NCBI RefSeq assembly: GCF_902728265.1 | Contig: NZ_CACVBR010000011.1 | Location: 1 to 64,000 of the forward strand | Length of the DNA stretch: 64,000 nt | DNA from: Chryseobacterium potabilaquae | Lineage (GTDB): Bacteria > Bacteroidota > Bacteroidia > Flavobacteriales > Weeksellaceae | Direction of reading: 5' to 3' | Part shown: positions 7,464 to 16,473 of the stretch, in pieces | Layout of the letters: each line of letters opens with the position of its first letter | Position numbering within the stretch: the first letter of the stretch is position 1 | Notes under the pieces: model-generated | Told to the model about the DNA's origin: nothing | Database searches by the model: none | What the model saw: the letters and a program-made list of their open reading frames with translations, nothing else | Position numbers and translations under genes: made by a program

Positions 7464-8672
7464 ATGAATATTGAAAATTTAAAAAACTCCCTGCCTGACT
7501 TGCATCAGGCAGAAGTTTCAGAAAAAGATTTTGATACAATTGATTACACTCGTCCGTTAAATGAGTATCCAACTGCCGAAAAAATATCAGATTTCTTATT
7601 GAGCAAAAATACCAAAAATATTCACATTTATACCGAAGATTTGAATGTTAATGGAATAGCTGTTCAGGATTCTATGGAAAAATACCTAGCAAAAGATGCT
7701 TTACAAAGTTCGCATTTTAAAAAGGCTTTGATTTCCCCGTTACATTTGGGTTTCTCTTTAGATGATGATAAAGCAGAACTTGAAAAATTACAAGAAAAGA
7801 AAGATAATTTAGAATTGGGAACCTTTCTTCATGAATGTATCCTTGAACCCACAAAATTTTCAAGAGTGATAGTAGAGCCTAAATCATCCCTGGCCTCAAG
7901 GGAAGGGGTGGAAACACTTATTAAGTTTTGGAAAGCGACTATTGAAGAGCAAGGTTTTGGAATCAATTCACAAGGTGAACAAATACCCGTTTTTCAAACA
8001 TTTGAAGAAGCCAAGAATCATGTGAACGGTTTAGGATTGAACCTTGAAAAACAAGATGGATTAAAAGCCTATTATAGAAGCTTAGTTAGTTTATCCGGAA
8101 AGGCCCCGGTGAGTGAAGAGCACTTCTTAAAAATTCAAATTCTCAAAAAACAATATGATCGTTATGGAGGTGGAATTCTGAAAGAAATTTTAAAACATTC
8201 AAAGCGTGAAATTTCATTTTATACAGAACAAGACGGAGTAGAATTGAAAGTAAGACCTGATGCGATACAATTTGAAGAAAATATAGGTGTTAATGCTATT
8301 ATTTCCATAAAATCAACTGCTTGTGAGGATTTAAGGGCTTTTTATTACAATGCGGCAAAGCTTGATTATGATTTATCAGAAGGGATGTATCAGGAAATTG
8401 TTTCCAAAGTTACAGGCCGAGATTTTAATACCACTATTATGATTATGCTTCAGACCGTTGAACCTTATGGAATAGCTGTTTTTGTATGGTCTGGTGAAGA
8501 TATTGAAATGGGGAAATATAAATTTCGAACGGGTTTTCAAATTGCAAAAGAATGTCAGAAAAAGAAACATTACGCAGGCTATGAATCCTTTGCCGAAGAA
8601 GGCAATTTTGGATTGATCCAAATGCAGTTGCCCTTATGGAATAATAAAGTATTACTCCCCACTCATATTTAA
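7464..8672 (+). CDS. RecE-like PD-(D/E)XK exonuclease-family protein
   Basis: At 402 residues it carries the order of motifs of exodeoxyribonuclease VIII / RecB-family nucleases: GTFLHE (119-124), VRPDAI with Asp266, ISIKST with Lys283, and a Gln at 310 in EGMYQEI. It would degrade double-stranded ends during phage recombination. In the core motif the acidic residue usual two positions before the lysine is a serine (Ser281), so catalysis may be altered or another residue may substitute. It lies in the early operon after a possible DNA-binding partner. Confidence 0.7.
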   Translation: MNIENLKNSLPDLHQAEVSEKDFDTIDYTRPLNEYPTAEKISDFLLSKNTKNIHIYTEDLNVNGIAVQDSMEKYLAKDALQSSHFKKALISPLHLGFSLDDDKAELEKLQEKKDNLELGTFLHECILEPTKFSRVIVEPKSSLASREGVETLIKFWKATIEEQGFGINSQGEQIPVFQTFEEAKNHVNGLGLNLEKQDGLKAYYRSLVSLSGKAPVSEEHFLKIQILKKQYDRYGGGILKEILKHSKREISFYTEQDGVELKVRPDAIQFEENIGVNAIISIKSTACEDLRAFYYNAAKLDYDLSEGMYQEIVSKVTGRDFNTTIMIMLQTVEPYGIAVFVWSGEDIEMGKYKFRTGFQIAKECQKKKHYAGYESFAEEGNFGLIQMQLPLWNNKVLLPTHI

Positions 8673-8675
8673 ATT

Positions 8676-8921
8676 ATGATTTTATTTAATAAAAAAATTA
8701 AAGCACAATACTTAAACGATGGAGATGATTTAAACGATTGGATTAGAGAAGACGTAGTTCTGACAGGAAGGGACATGATTTTTATAGCGGACAATTGTTC
8801 CGCTATTTTAGACTGGTTAGTAATAGTCAATGGAGGATTGGATTTAACGATTAATCCGGACGATTATGTTTACCTCATTGTGCATTTTTCTCATATTCTT
8901 GAGTCTTTTCACAGAATATAA
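8676..8921 (+). CDS. Small phage protein, unknown
   Basis: This 81-residue acidic protein follows the nuclease gene by 3 nt. It has alternating hydrophobic segments but no clear membrane helix or motif. No family is recognised. Confidence 0.5.
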   Translation: MILFNKKIKAQYLNDGDDLNDWIREDVVLTGRDMIFIADNCSAILDWLVIVNGGLDLTINPDDYVYLIVHFSHILESFHRI

Positions 8922-8942
8922 TCACCTAAAACTATAATCAAA

Positions 8943-9395
8943 ATGGAATCGATAATTAACAGAAACGCAGCCTATCTGGCTATAATCAGTGAGTTGGCTG
9001 AAAAAAGGCAATATATTTTTAATGTCATTGAACTATATCCCAATGTTACTTCTAAGGATATTGAAAAGCTGACATTTTTACGCCCTAATCAAATTACAAG
9101 TAGAGTTTCAGAATTAAAAAATTTATTTTTCATTAAAGAATCCGGAAGTAGAGAAAACCACTATTCGAAAAGAGGTAATACTACCTACCGAATTGTAGAG
9201 AGTATGGAGGAAAGAATTGATTTAATTAATGCTGCTTTTGTGAGTCTGCGAGATGAAAAAAGCAGCCTTGAAATGGATTATCATCTCAACATAAGTAATT
9301 ATACAAGAGAGAGTATTGATAAGAAAATTAAAAAGATTAAACGTCAATTAAAATCTCTGGGAAAAATTTTAAATACCATCCAACAAGCCGCTTAA
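8943..9395 (+). CDS. Winged-helix-like early DNA-binding protein
   Basis: The 150-residue protein has an N-terminal winged-helix pattern (about 10-75): NVTSKDIEKLTFLRPNQITS is helix-turn-helix-like and is followed by a beta-wing with NHYSKRGNTTYRIV. A basic helical C-terminal segment follows. A role in early or middle regulation or in replication control fits its place, but no targets can be read. Confidence 0.55.
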   Translation: MESIINRNAAYLAIISELAEKRQYIFNVIELYPNVTSKDIEKLTFLRPNQITSRVSELKNLFFIKESGSRENHYSKRGNTTYRIVESMEERIDLINAAFVSLRDEKSSLEMDYHLNISNYTRESIDKKIKKIKRQLKSLGKILNTIQQAA

Positions 9396-9406
9396 ACAGA
9401 TTAAAA

Positions 9407-9655
9407 ATGCCTAAAATTTTCGGACGAATACTAAAAAAACAAAAGATTGAAGGAAAGATTATTAGGGTGAATTTGATTATTGAAGAAGATACAGACAATC
9501 AATTTTGCATACAAACCAGACCTAATAATTTTCACAAGATTATAGACCTTGATACGGGGGATTTTGTACAGATTGAATATCGAAATGAAATATCTGAACA
9601 CGATAAAAATACTTTTAATAACCTGATACTTGAAAATATTCAAAAAATAAGATGA
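9407..9655 (+). CDS. Small phage protein, unknown
   Basis: The 82-residue protein is beta-rich with a basic N terminus (PKIFGRILKKQKIEGKIIRV), which could suit nucleic-acid binding. Its stop overlaps the start of the next gene. No family is recognised. Confidence 0.45.
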   Translation: MPKIFGRILKKQKIEGKIIRVNLIIEEDTDNQFCIQTRPNNFHKIIDLDTGDFVQIEYRNEISEHDKNTFNNLILENIQKIR

Positions 9656-10524
9656 CAGCACCGGCATTTCAATTATACGCTCAGGATTTTTTGACAGGAT
9701 GTATTTTTTTGACTAATGAAGAAGTAGGTATTTACATCAGAATATTAACCAAACAATGGACTGACGGTAAAATACCCAAAAAGAGACTTGGGTTTTTAGT
9801 GGGTTTTGAATGGGATACGTTTTCTGAAGAATTAAAAGAGAAATTTATAGATGAAGGAGGGTTTATTTATAACAAAAGACTGGAAAATGAACGTGAAAAG
9901 CATACAAATTTTCATAAAAAACAGGTTGAAAATGGTAAAAAAGGGGGGCGTCCAAGAAAAAATATACCGCTTGAAAATGTAGATAATATTGCTGATTTAG
10001 AAGGAGATAAAAAACCAACTAAAACCCAAACAGAAACCCAGATAAAAGCCCAAAAAAGCTCTTCTATATATGAAGATGAAGATGAAATAGAAATAGAAGA
10101 AGAAATAGAAAAAGAAAAAAAAGGGGGTATGGGGGAAAAGAAAACTGAAGAACAGAATCAAGAAGAAACCCCAAAACCAAAAAAAGAAATGGTACTGATC
10201 ATACCTGAAGACTTTGAAGAACTATGGGATGAATGGAAAGAATATCGAAAGGCCAAAAAGAAAAAGCCTTATGCGGGGATAAAATGGGAGCAAAATGCAT
10301 TGAACCGATTTTTAGAGCTATCCAACGATGATCCTGCCTTAGGCAGAAAAGTTTTAGATCAAACCACTTCCCAAAATTGGGAAGGACTTTTTAAACTCAG
10401 AGAAAATGAACAACCCAATGATCACAATACAGACCACAACATTAGACGCCTCCGAAATGATACCAGTAAAGTTTCTGGGACATCAGAAATTATTTCCGGT
10501 GCACGTTATACAGAATTTACCTGA
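9652..10524 (+). CDS. DUF1376-like phage replication protein
   Basis: The N-terminal 100 residues match the DUF1376 pattern seen at the start of phage replication proteins: APAFQLYAQDFLTGCIFLTN, then EEVGIYIRILTKQW and the GKKGGRPRKN segment. A long Glu/Lys-rich linker follows (about 125-190), then a helical domain beginning EDFEELWDEWKEYRKAKKKK, which resembles C-terminal domains of phage replication initiators. It probably loads or recruits replication factors at the phage origin. The C terminus overlaps the next gene by 119 nt in another frame. Confidence 0.65.
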   Translation: MTAPAFQLYAQDFLTGCIFLTNEEVGIYIRILTKQWTDGKIPKKRLGFLVGFEWDTFSEELKEKFIDEGGFIYNKRLENEREKHTNFHKKQVENGKKGGRPRKNIPLENVDNIADLEGDKKPTKTQTETQIKAQKSSSIYEDEDEIEIEEEIEKEKKGGMGEKKTEEQNQEETPKPKKEMVLIIPEDFEELWDEWKEYRKAKKKKPYAGIKWEQNALNRFLELSNDDPALGRKVLDQTTSQNWEGLFKLRENEQPNDHNTDHNIRRLRNDTSKVSGTSEIISGARYTEFT

Positions 10525-11545
10525 CATCGTTAAAAGAGATATTCTTTATCCCAAACTCAATGATAAAGCACTTGGGGCTGTTGAAAGAGAAAAAGTGACC
10601 AAAAGATTAATCTCTATGCTTCAGATAAAATTTGACTTCAGGCCAAAAGAATCCGAAGCTGACGAACTAAGCCCTCAAGAAATAGCAATGGCAGAGTTTG
10701 GTTCTTTTATCCGTCAATATTCGCTTACGGGTGAAGAAGTCCTGGAGGCTTACAGAATGGGGGTAAGAAAACAGCTTTGCGATGTTAAGGGCGAAATTAT
10801 TCAGATTTACCCCAATCTTTCCATCATTCAGGCGGGTGAAGTTTTAAATGCTTACATGGATTATCGAAGGGAAAATAAGCAACATACCAATGGTGTTGAA
10901 AAATTAAAGGCTCTAGTGTATCCCCCAAAAGAAATTTCAGCAGAAGAAATAAAAGAGGTTAGAAAAAGAAACAAAGAAACCTTCTTGAGAGCCCTTGAAG
11001 AAAATCAACCCTGCGAACATTCTTTTCTTTATTTCAATGAAGTGATTAAAAGAGGGGGCTTGAAATCCTTCTTAGCAAACAAAGAGGCTGTAAAAATCGC
11101 GATTTATAATAAAATGAAGAGTATGCTTGAAAAGGAAAAAATAAAACAAAAATCAGCCTATTTTAACGTTTTTGAAATTTCTCATTTATCCCATTATTTT
11201 ACCCACCAGCTGGACGAACTTCCAGTTGCGGTGAAATTTGCTTTTGAAAAGTTACAAACAATAGCTATGATTCAATTAAAAAACGACCTAACTTACAACT
11301 GGTTTAGAAAACAGATTATTAAAAAAATCAAAATTAAAATATTAGAATTAAAAATAGGCCAAGAGGTCATTATTAACACTAAAAAGTATGCATATAAAGG
11401 TATCCAAAAGAAAAGAATAAAAGATATTGAAACAACCGAAAAAGTTATTTTTGAAGATCTGGAAACTAAAGACGAAAAGCTATTTGAGCTTACTGTGCTT
11501 AATAAAAAATTAAAAGAAAAGAATGGTGTAATTGAATTTGGATGA
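10406..11545 (+). CDS. Phage protein of unknown function, replication-associated
   Basis: This 379-residue protein follows and overlaps the DUF1376-like gene. It is helical with a basic C-terminal half and has no P-loop or nuclease motif that I can see. The 119-nt overlap is long; a later ATG (at MIPVKFLG, position 10457) would shorten it. Context suggests replication or recombination. Confidence 0.55.
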   Translation: MNNPMITIQTTTLDASEMIPVKFLGHQKLFPVHVIQNLPDIVKRDILYPKLNDKALGAVEREKVTKRLISMLQIKFDFRPKESEADELSPQEIAMAEFGSFIRQYSLTGEEVLEAYRMGVRKQLCDVKGEIIQIYPNLSIIQAGEVLNAYMDYRRENKQHTNGVEKLKALVYPPKEISAEEIKEVRKRNKETFLRALEENQPCEHSFLYFNEVIKRGGLKSFLANKEAVKIAIYNKMKSMLEKEKIKQKSAYFNVFEISHLSHYFTHQLDELPVAVKFAFEKLQTIAMIQLKNDLTYNWFRKQIIKKIKIKILELKIGQEVIINTKKYAYKGIQKKRIKDIETTEKVIFEDLETKDEKLFELTVLNKKLKEKNGVIEFG

Positions 11546-11632
11546 GTAAGAAAATATTAATCATATTAAAACGTTGATAATAATATAATCCTATTCTTTA
11601 AACAAAAAATATAATGAAATATTGAAAGAATA

Positions 11633-11776
11633 ATGATAGAACACGTAAGAGAATTTGTTGAAGCTCAAAGGCCGAAACAGGAACTAGAAACAGTAAAAAC
11701 ACAATATGAAAAAAAATGTAAAGCCAACACTAGCCCAATTAAAAACAATACCTGCCATAAAATTTTCAATGGATGA
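11633..11776 (+). CDS. Possible small ORF
   Basis: An ATG at 11633 opens 47 codons ending at 11776 with a charged N-terminal half. It overlaps the start of the next ORF by 71 nt. There is no independent support for its expression. Confidence 0.25.
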   Translation: MIEHVREFVEAQRPKQELETVKTQYEKKCKANTSPIKNNTCHKIFNG

Positions 11777-11918
11777 AAAAGAAAGATCAAAAGCTGTTTT
11801 GGAAAAAGTAAAACTGCAAAATAAAAAAGTGGTAATGCTTCCTAAAGGATATTCTAAAGAATGGGAAAAGGCGAAGGAAGCAAGGGAACAACGAAAAATA
11901 AATAAAGCGAATTTATGA
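11706..11918 (+). CDS. Small basic phage protein, unknown
   Basis: A 70-residue Lys-rich protein (KAVLEKVKLQNKKVVMLPKG) ending in a charged helix. No family is recognised. It is the last early-type ORF before a terminator. Confidence 0.45.
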   Translation: MKKNVKPTLAQLKTIPAIKFSMDEKERSKAVLEKVKLQNKKVVMLPKGYSKEWEKAKEAREQRKINKANL

Positions 11919-12234
11919 AGCATGGCTCTCTATTGGTGGAAAATTAAAAAGAAACCAACCATTTTGTATTATTTATTACCAATAAAAGAAAGCTAAACAT
12001 TAATCCAAAATTAACCCAGAAAGATCCAATGGTTTTCTCTGGGTTTTTGTTTGTTGATAGTTGAAAATTAATTTGTTATATTGAAAAAAAATTTGCATTT
12101 TTGTATGGTAATTCATGGTGGGTTTCTGCCAAAGTTCAACACGATTTCAAGGTGATGGTACTACCATAGTGTATCAAATTCTTCATGGAGTGCATTCCAA
12201 ATTGCACAATGTTTCCTTCAAGTGAATATAATTC
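11919..12234. other. Gene-free stretch before ninG
   Basis: These 316 bases hold the terminator at 12013-12048 and no convincing gene. The stretch 12115-12234 is broken by stops in all forward frames and may contain the decayed 5' part of ninG, whose product lacks the usual N-terminal extension. Confidence 0.4.
12013..12048 (+). terminator. Terminator of the early operon
   Basis: AACCCAGA (12013-12020) pairs with TCTGGGTT (12038-12045) over a 17-nt loop and runs directly into five T residues (12044-12048). It lies after the last early ORF and before ninG. Confidence 0.55.
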
Positions 12235-12654
12235 TTGGAAGCATCTATAATCAGACATTATCATAATAAATCGATTTCGCAGCTCATAAAGCTTGCAACA
12301 AAATATTTTAACAATTTCATCCGGCAAAGAGGAACTTCGGGCGGGTATTTTACTTGTATAAGTTGTGGAAGAACCCAATCTATATCTCAGCTCAATGCCG
12401 GACATTTTTATTCGGCAGGAGCTCATGCTGTAACAAGATTCGATGAAGATAATACCTGGGAGCAGTGTATACGTTGCAATCTTCATCTTCACGGAAACCT
12501 TACTTATTATAGGAAAGGACTAGAACAAAAAATAGGACTCAATCGTCTAAGAAAATTAGATGAAAAAATTGCTATGTCTAGACATACTCATTTCCGCTGG
12601 GATCGATTTTCATTGATAGAGATTATTGAACGATATAAAAGTAAGGTCTTGTGA
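12235..12654 (+). CDS. ninG: NinG-like recombination nuclease (Rap), 5' end unclear
   Basis: The 139-residue product holds the NinG metal-binding core: CISC (Cys41, Cys44), NAGHF (His57), QCIRCN (Cys78, Cys81, Asn82) and HGN. In lambda, NinG/Rap is a structure-specific nuclease that resolves recombination intermediates. The only available start is a TTG at 12235, since an in-frame stop lies 6 nt upstream. Lambda NinG has about 200 residues, so roughly the first 60 seem missing. Either translation begins at TTG or the 5' end is lost. Confidence 0.7.
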   Translation: MEASIIRHYHNKSISQLIKLATKYFNNFIRQRGTSGGYFTCISCGRTQSISQLNAGHFYSAGAHAVTRFDEDNTWEQCIRCNLHLHGNLTYYRKGLEQKIGLNRLRKLDEKIAMSRHTHFRWDRFSLIEIIERYKSKVL

Positions 12655-12707
12655 GTGAGTTGGAAATAAATAGAATGAGGAATTTACCACAATAACCGAA
12701 TTAAGAA

Positions 12708-12856
12708 GTAAGGGTGTAAAGAGCAGATACCCTGGTAGCCTATCCCTCAGGCTTGGGTTAGACACAGTGAGATTGGCAAAGAGGTCTTTTCACCTTATTG
12801 TTTTTCATCCTTTTTAAATCTCACAAGGGCGTGTCCACTTACGAGAGGGTGGAATT
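12708..12856 (+). ncRNA. Candidate structured RNA or packaging-site region
   Basis: No ORF covers this stretch, and it is richer in G and C than its surroundings. Four stems can be drawn: 12711-12717 with 12727-12733, 12737-12741 with 12749-12753, 12767-12774 with 12817-12824, and 12834-12838 with 12849-12853. It sits just upstream of the terminase genes, where cos or pac sites and late-control elements occur. It does not match an RNA family I know; the call is speculative. Confidence 0.35.
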
Positions 12857-12918
12857 TTAACTAATAGAAATGAACAATTTATCCAATACCAACTTTCGTT
12901 CAAAAAATGTAATTCTGT

Positions 12919-13455
12919 ATGGGGAAGCAAGACAAGAATAATGGAAGAACACCAGATGGGAAATTTACTAAAGGTAACAAGCTCTCCGTTGGTAATGAAG
13001 GCGGTCGCCCATTAAAGTTCAAGAGACCAAAAGAGCTTGAAATACTTTGTAAAAGATATTTTGAATGGGCAGATCAAACCCCCTGGATAAAAAATGATGT
13101 TATTAGAAGTGGCGATCATGCCGGGGCTCCTTTACATATACCTACACAACGACCTTATACTCTGGTGGCATTATGTCATCATTTAGGAATATCAAAAGCA
13201 TGTTGGAAAGATTATGAAGAAAGAACGGAGTTTTTTGATGTTACAATGTGGGCGAGGGAAAAAATAGAGAATCAACAAATTGAGGGGGCTTTAGTAGGAG
13301 TTTTTAATGCCAATCTAACAGCCAGAATTCAAGGAATAGCTGAAAAGAAGCAACATGAAGGAAATAAAGAAGCTCCAATAGTCACTGAATCCACGACTAA
13401 AGTCATATTTGAGGACTATTCACAAAACCCAGGTATCATCCCAAAACAACCCTAA
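12919..13455 (+). CDS. Terminase small subunit
   Basis: The 178-residue protein starts with a basic tail (NNGRTPDGKFTKGNKLSVGN) and contains a helix-turn-helix region (TLVALCHHLGISKACWKDYE) followed by helices, as in gp3-type small terminases that recognise phage DNA for packaging. It overlaps the large-subunit gene by 47 nt, the expected partner. Confidence 0.75.
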   Translation: MGKQDKNNGRTPDGKFTKGNKLSVGNEGGRPLKFKRPKELEILCKRYFEWADQTPWIKNDVIRSGDHAGAPLHIPTQRPYTLVALCHHLGISKACWKDYEERTEFFDVTMWAREKIENQQIEGALVGVFNANLTARIQGIAEKKQHEGNKEAPIVTESTTKVIFEDYSQNPGIIPKQP

Positions 13456-14719
13456 TCCTTTTGAAATGCTGATAAGTCATCCATTTTCTCATTTATATAA
13501 ACCTGTATTTGAAACCCATGCGAGATATATTCCTTTATGGGGAGGACGTGGACGTGGTGGTTCTTATACTGCAACAGCATTGTTTTTATTTTGGCTTAAT
13601 AATCTCCCTTATTTTAGAGGGTATTTAATGCGTGAAATTTTAGGGGATGTTCGGGATTCACTTTTTCAAGACATGAAAGATCGAATTGAAGAAGCTGGAA
13701 TTCCTGAGAACTTTTATCGAATCAATGAACATGAAATGGCTATAAAACATCCCTATAATGGAAATTACATTCATGCTAAGGGATTTAAGAAAGCATCCTC
13801 AAAGCAAAGAGCCAAATTAAAATCACTTGCGGGTGCCACCCATATCATTATTGAAGAAGCGGATGAAATTTCGGAGGAGGATTTTAACCAATTGGATGAA
13901 TCATTAAGAACCATAAAAGGAGATATTAAAATTATTCTACTTTTCAACCCTCCACCCAAGGATCATTGGATTTTGAGACGCTGGTTTGACTTAGTAGATA
14001 GTGATGTTGAAGGGTATTACCAAGCAGTACCCAAAAATAGTCCAGAAGTACTATCCATATTTTCTACCTATTATGATAACCTTGCTAATATCACCCAATC
14101 CACAATAAACCTGTATGAGAATTACAAAGAAAATAATGCTCATCGTTATTACACCACTATTGCAGGATTAATTTCGGAGGGAGTTAAAGGCCGGGTGTTC
14201 GGAAATTGGCAAAGAATACCCCAGCAAGATTATGTGAATTTACCGTATTTAGAAATATTGGGTCTTGACTTCGGATTTAATGATCCGATTGCGCTAGTAG
14301 GAAGGAAGCTTTATAAATCAGAATTGTTTGCTCATGAATACCTCTATGAAGTAGGGCTTACTAATAAGGATTTAGTAGAGCGGTTGGTATCCCTTGGAAT
14401 ATCAAAGCGGACTTTAATCATTGCTGATTCTGCTAACCCAAAAGATATTGAGGATTTACGAAAGAATTACGGATACAACGTTCAGTCCGCTTATAAAGGG
14501 AAGGACAGTATTCTAAATGGTATTAAGAAGATCAAAGAATACACTACTTATATCACTTCAACATCTGACAACTTTTGGTATGAATATCAGCATTACTGTT
14601 ATACCCTAGATCAGTATGGAAAGCCCACTGACTCACCTGTAGATAAGAATAATCATTGTATTGATCCTTTGAGATATTCAATCCATGAGAAACCGAGAAA
14701 AAGTTATTCAGTGTATTAA
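13409..14719 (+). CDS. Terminase large subunit (PBSX-type)
   Basis: This 436-residue protein is the packaging ATPase-nuclease. The ATPase part has a Walker A-like LWGGRGRGGSYT near residues 43-54 and Walker B THIIIEEADEI. The nuclease part has LGLDFGFNDP and IIADSANPKD carrying the expected acidic residues. In the Walker A loop a glycine stands where the usual lysine would be (GGRGRGGS against GGRGxGKS), so a neighbouring arginine may act. The N terminus overlaps the small subunit gene; a start near MLISHPFSH would remove most of the overlap. Confidence 0.85.
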   Translation: MRTIHKTQVSSQNNPNPFEMLISHPFSHLYKPVFETHARYIPLWGGRGRGGSYTATALFLFWLNNLPYFRGYLMREILGDVRDSLFQDMKDRIEEAGIPENFYRINEHEMAIKHPYNGNYIHAKGFKKASSKQRAKLKSLAGATHIIIEEADEISEEDFNQLDESLRTIKGDIKIILLFNPPPKDHWILRRWFDLVDSDVEGYYQAVPKNSPEVLSIFSTYYDNLANITQSTINLYENYKENNAHRYYTTIAGLISEGVKGRVFGNWQRIPQQDYVNLPYLEILGLDFGFNDPIALVGRKLYKSELFAHEYLYEVGLTNKDLVERLVSLGISKRTLIIADSANPKDIEDLRKNYGYNVQSAYKGKDSILNGIKKIKEYTTYITSTSDNFWYEYQHYCYTLDQYGKPTDSPVDKNNHCIDPLRYSIHEKPRKSYSVY

Positions 14720-14721
14720 TA

Positions 14722-15339
14722 GTGATGATGCTAATGAATTTTTTTAAGAGAAAGGAAAAGATTCTTGCAACACCTCACCAAGGTGATGCTAATAGTAATG
14801 ATCAAGTAAAATATGGATTTAACAATTTAACTCAGCATCAATTTCAATTGCTATTAAAATATGGTAAAGCATCAGCTAACATTGGAGGATTTAAAAGTAA
14901 AGCGTTCATTGAACTTCCCTATGGAATGGTAAAAAAAGATGTTCCGGCACTTTTAAAAGATGATAAAGTAGTTGAAGCTATTAATCTTATTATGGAATGT
15001 CAATATGAAAAGTTTGAGTTAGGAAATTCCTCAGGGAATGAAGTGTTTGGATTCTTAATTTGGATATTGAGTCAATATGAATTTATTAAGAGGATTGAAT
15101 CAAGGCATCTTCATTCTGATCCGGACCCTGAAATGTTAGCTGCCGGAATATCAAGGCTGAACGAATTTGGTGAAATGAGTGTAATTGACAATCTGGCTAA
15201 CGGAAAGATACTAGAATATGATAGAATAGAAGCATTACCCTATTTCAAAGTATACCAAAAGCTAAAACTGGACAAGATAATAAGAGAAATAAATAAAAAG
15301 TATCAAAAAATAATTGAAGAAAAAACCAGGAAGAAATGA
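14722..15339 (+). CDS. Phage protein of unknown function
   Basis: This 205-residue protein begins 2 nt after the terminase gene. Several Met codons compete for the start (MMMLMNFF); MNFFKRKEK at 14734 is a fair alternative. The protein is helical, has a basic C terminus and no known motif. It is probably a late head or neck protein given its position. Confidence 0.55.
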   Translation: MMMLMNFFKRKEKILATPHQGDANSNDQVKYGFNNLTQHQFQLLLKYGKASANIGGFKSKAFIELPYGMVKKDVPALLKDDKVVEAINLIMECQYEKFELGNSSGNEVFGFLIWILSQYEFIKRIESRHLHSDPDPEMLAAGISRLNEFGEMSVIDNLANGKILEYDRIEALPYFKVYQKLKLDKIIREINKKYQKIIEEKTRKK

Positions 15340-15833
15340 ATATAGTGAGCTTCTTTAAACAAGTAGTCGAAAGATATAATGATGAAAGTAAATGCGGCTT
15401 TTGCTGGGCTTTTAAAGCTCCACTTTCAGAAAGTGGATTAAGCAGGGCACAACTAAGAGAAGAAGATGAGTGTTGTTTACAATTATTCATTACGGACTAT
15501 GAAACCGATACAGGATATAGGATGAATGAAAAAACAGGCCTTTCCCATAGAAAGTATTGTGATCATAGCTTCACGTTGTACGTGGTTAAACCTTCAGATA
15601 TAGGCCTAAATGTGTATAATGAAATACCCGGACATCCCATTAATGAAAGTCTATGGGAAACCATACTCGCACCTATTCAAAATTGTATAGGCTGTGGAAA
15701 TGAATTTGATCTGTGCGAAATGGGCTATTCTTTTGATATTCTAAGATGGAAGATGAAAACCGTTCAATTCAAAGAAGATCACAATTATACAGGATGGAGA
15801 ATTTTAGGTTTATTCAGACAATTTATAATATAA
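15336..15833 (+). CDS. Cys-rich phage protein of unknown function
   Basis: The 165-residue protein has paired cysteines (CGFCW near residue 20, CC near 47, CIGCGNEFDLC near 120), which suggest a metal site or disulfides. It overlaps the previous gene by 4 nt. No family is recognised. Confidence 0.55.
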   Translation: MNIVSFFKQVVERYNDESKCGFCWAFKAPLSESGLSRAQLREEDECCLQLFITDYETDTGYRMNEKTGLSHRKYCDHSFTLYVVKPSDIGLNVYNEIPGHPINESLWETILAPIQNCIGCGNEFDLCEMGYSFDILRWKMKTVQFKEDHNYTGWRILGLFRQFII

Positions 15834-15837
15834 AAAT

Positions 15838-15999
15838 ATGACAAAAACAGAGACTTCTCAAAGCGCAGCCCCTAGAAATAAAAAGCAGTCCTTACAAGTG
15901 AAAATTATTTCCGGGATTCTCGCTTCTTTTATTGTGCTGGCTTTAGCTACCCCCTTTATCAGTATAGGAATATTAATTGGTTGGTTGATTTGGAGATAA
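15838..15999 (+). CDS. Small single-span membrane protein
   Basis: An ATG at 15838 opens 53 codons. A polar, basic N-terminal third (to about residue 22) precedes one hydrophobic segment of some 28 residues ending in WLIWR. It fits cleanly between two late genes with short gaps. A role cannot be assigned. Confidence 0.5.
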   Translation: MTKTETSQSAAPRNKKQSLQVKIISGILASFIVLALATPFISIGILIGWLIWR

Positions 16000-16011
16000 A
16001 AACAAAAGAAT

Positions 16012-16473
16012 ATGTATTTAACCCACGAAGAAATAGAGCGTGTTTTGGATCAGGTCATTAGTATTTTTCTGATTCCTCGTTTTCGGGAACTCGGTATGGA
16101 TGCCACAGGGGAATGGCTCGATACCCTAGAAAAAGAATTAGGGGAAAACTCAGGAACTATAAGAGGAAGATCATATTCAGAGCAATTGGCAAAAGGTAGA
16201 AAACAAGGCAAGATGCCTCCTATTGAAGCGCTTGAAAAATGGGTGCAGGCAAAGTTTGGTCTTAGTGGAGAGGAGGCAAAAAATAGGGCCTGGGCTGTTG
16301 CCAAAAAAATTGAGAAAGAAGGAACCTCCTGGTATCAAAAAGGGGGGACTGATTTAATTGAAATCTTAAGTGAACCCAGAACAGTACAATACATTCAGGA
16401 TGAATTATCTGGCATTATCAAACTTAGAATTGCCGAAAATTTAATTAGAAATACGCAAGAAGTATTATTATGA
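16012..16473 (+). CDS. Phage protein of unknown function, possible tail-completion protein
   Basis: A 153-residue protein with HEEIERVLDQVISIFLIPRF at the start, a Gly-rich middle and a helix-rich C terminus. Size and place between terminase and tail genes would fit a gp10-like head-tail joining protein, but no signature confirms this. It overlaps the next small ORF by 4 nt (ATGA). Confidence 0.5.
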   Translation: MYLTHEEIERVLDQVISIFLIPRFRELGMDATGEWLDTLEKELGENSGTIRGRSYSEQLAKGRKQGKMPPIEALEKWVQAKFGLSGEEAKNRAWAVAKKIEKEGTSWYQKGGTDLIEILSEPRTVQYIQDELSGIIKLRIAENLIRNTQEVLL

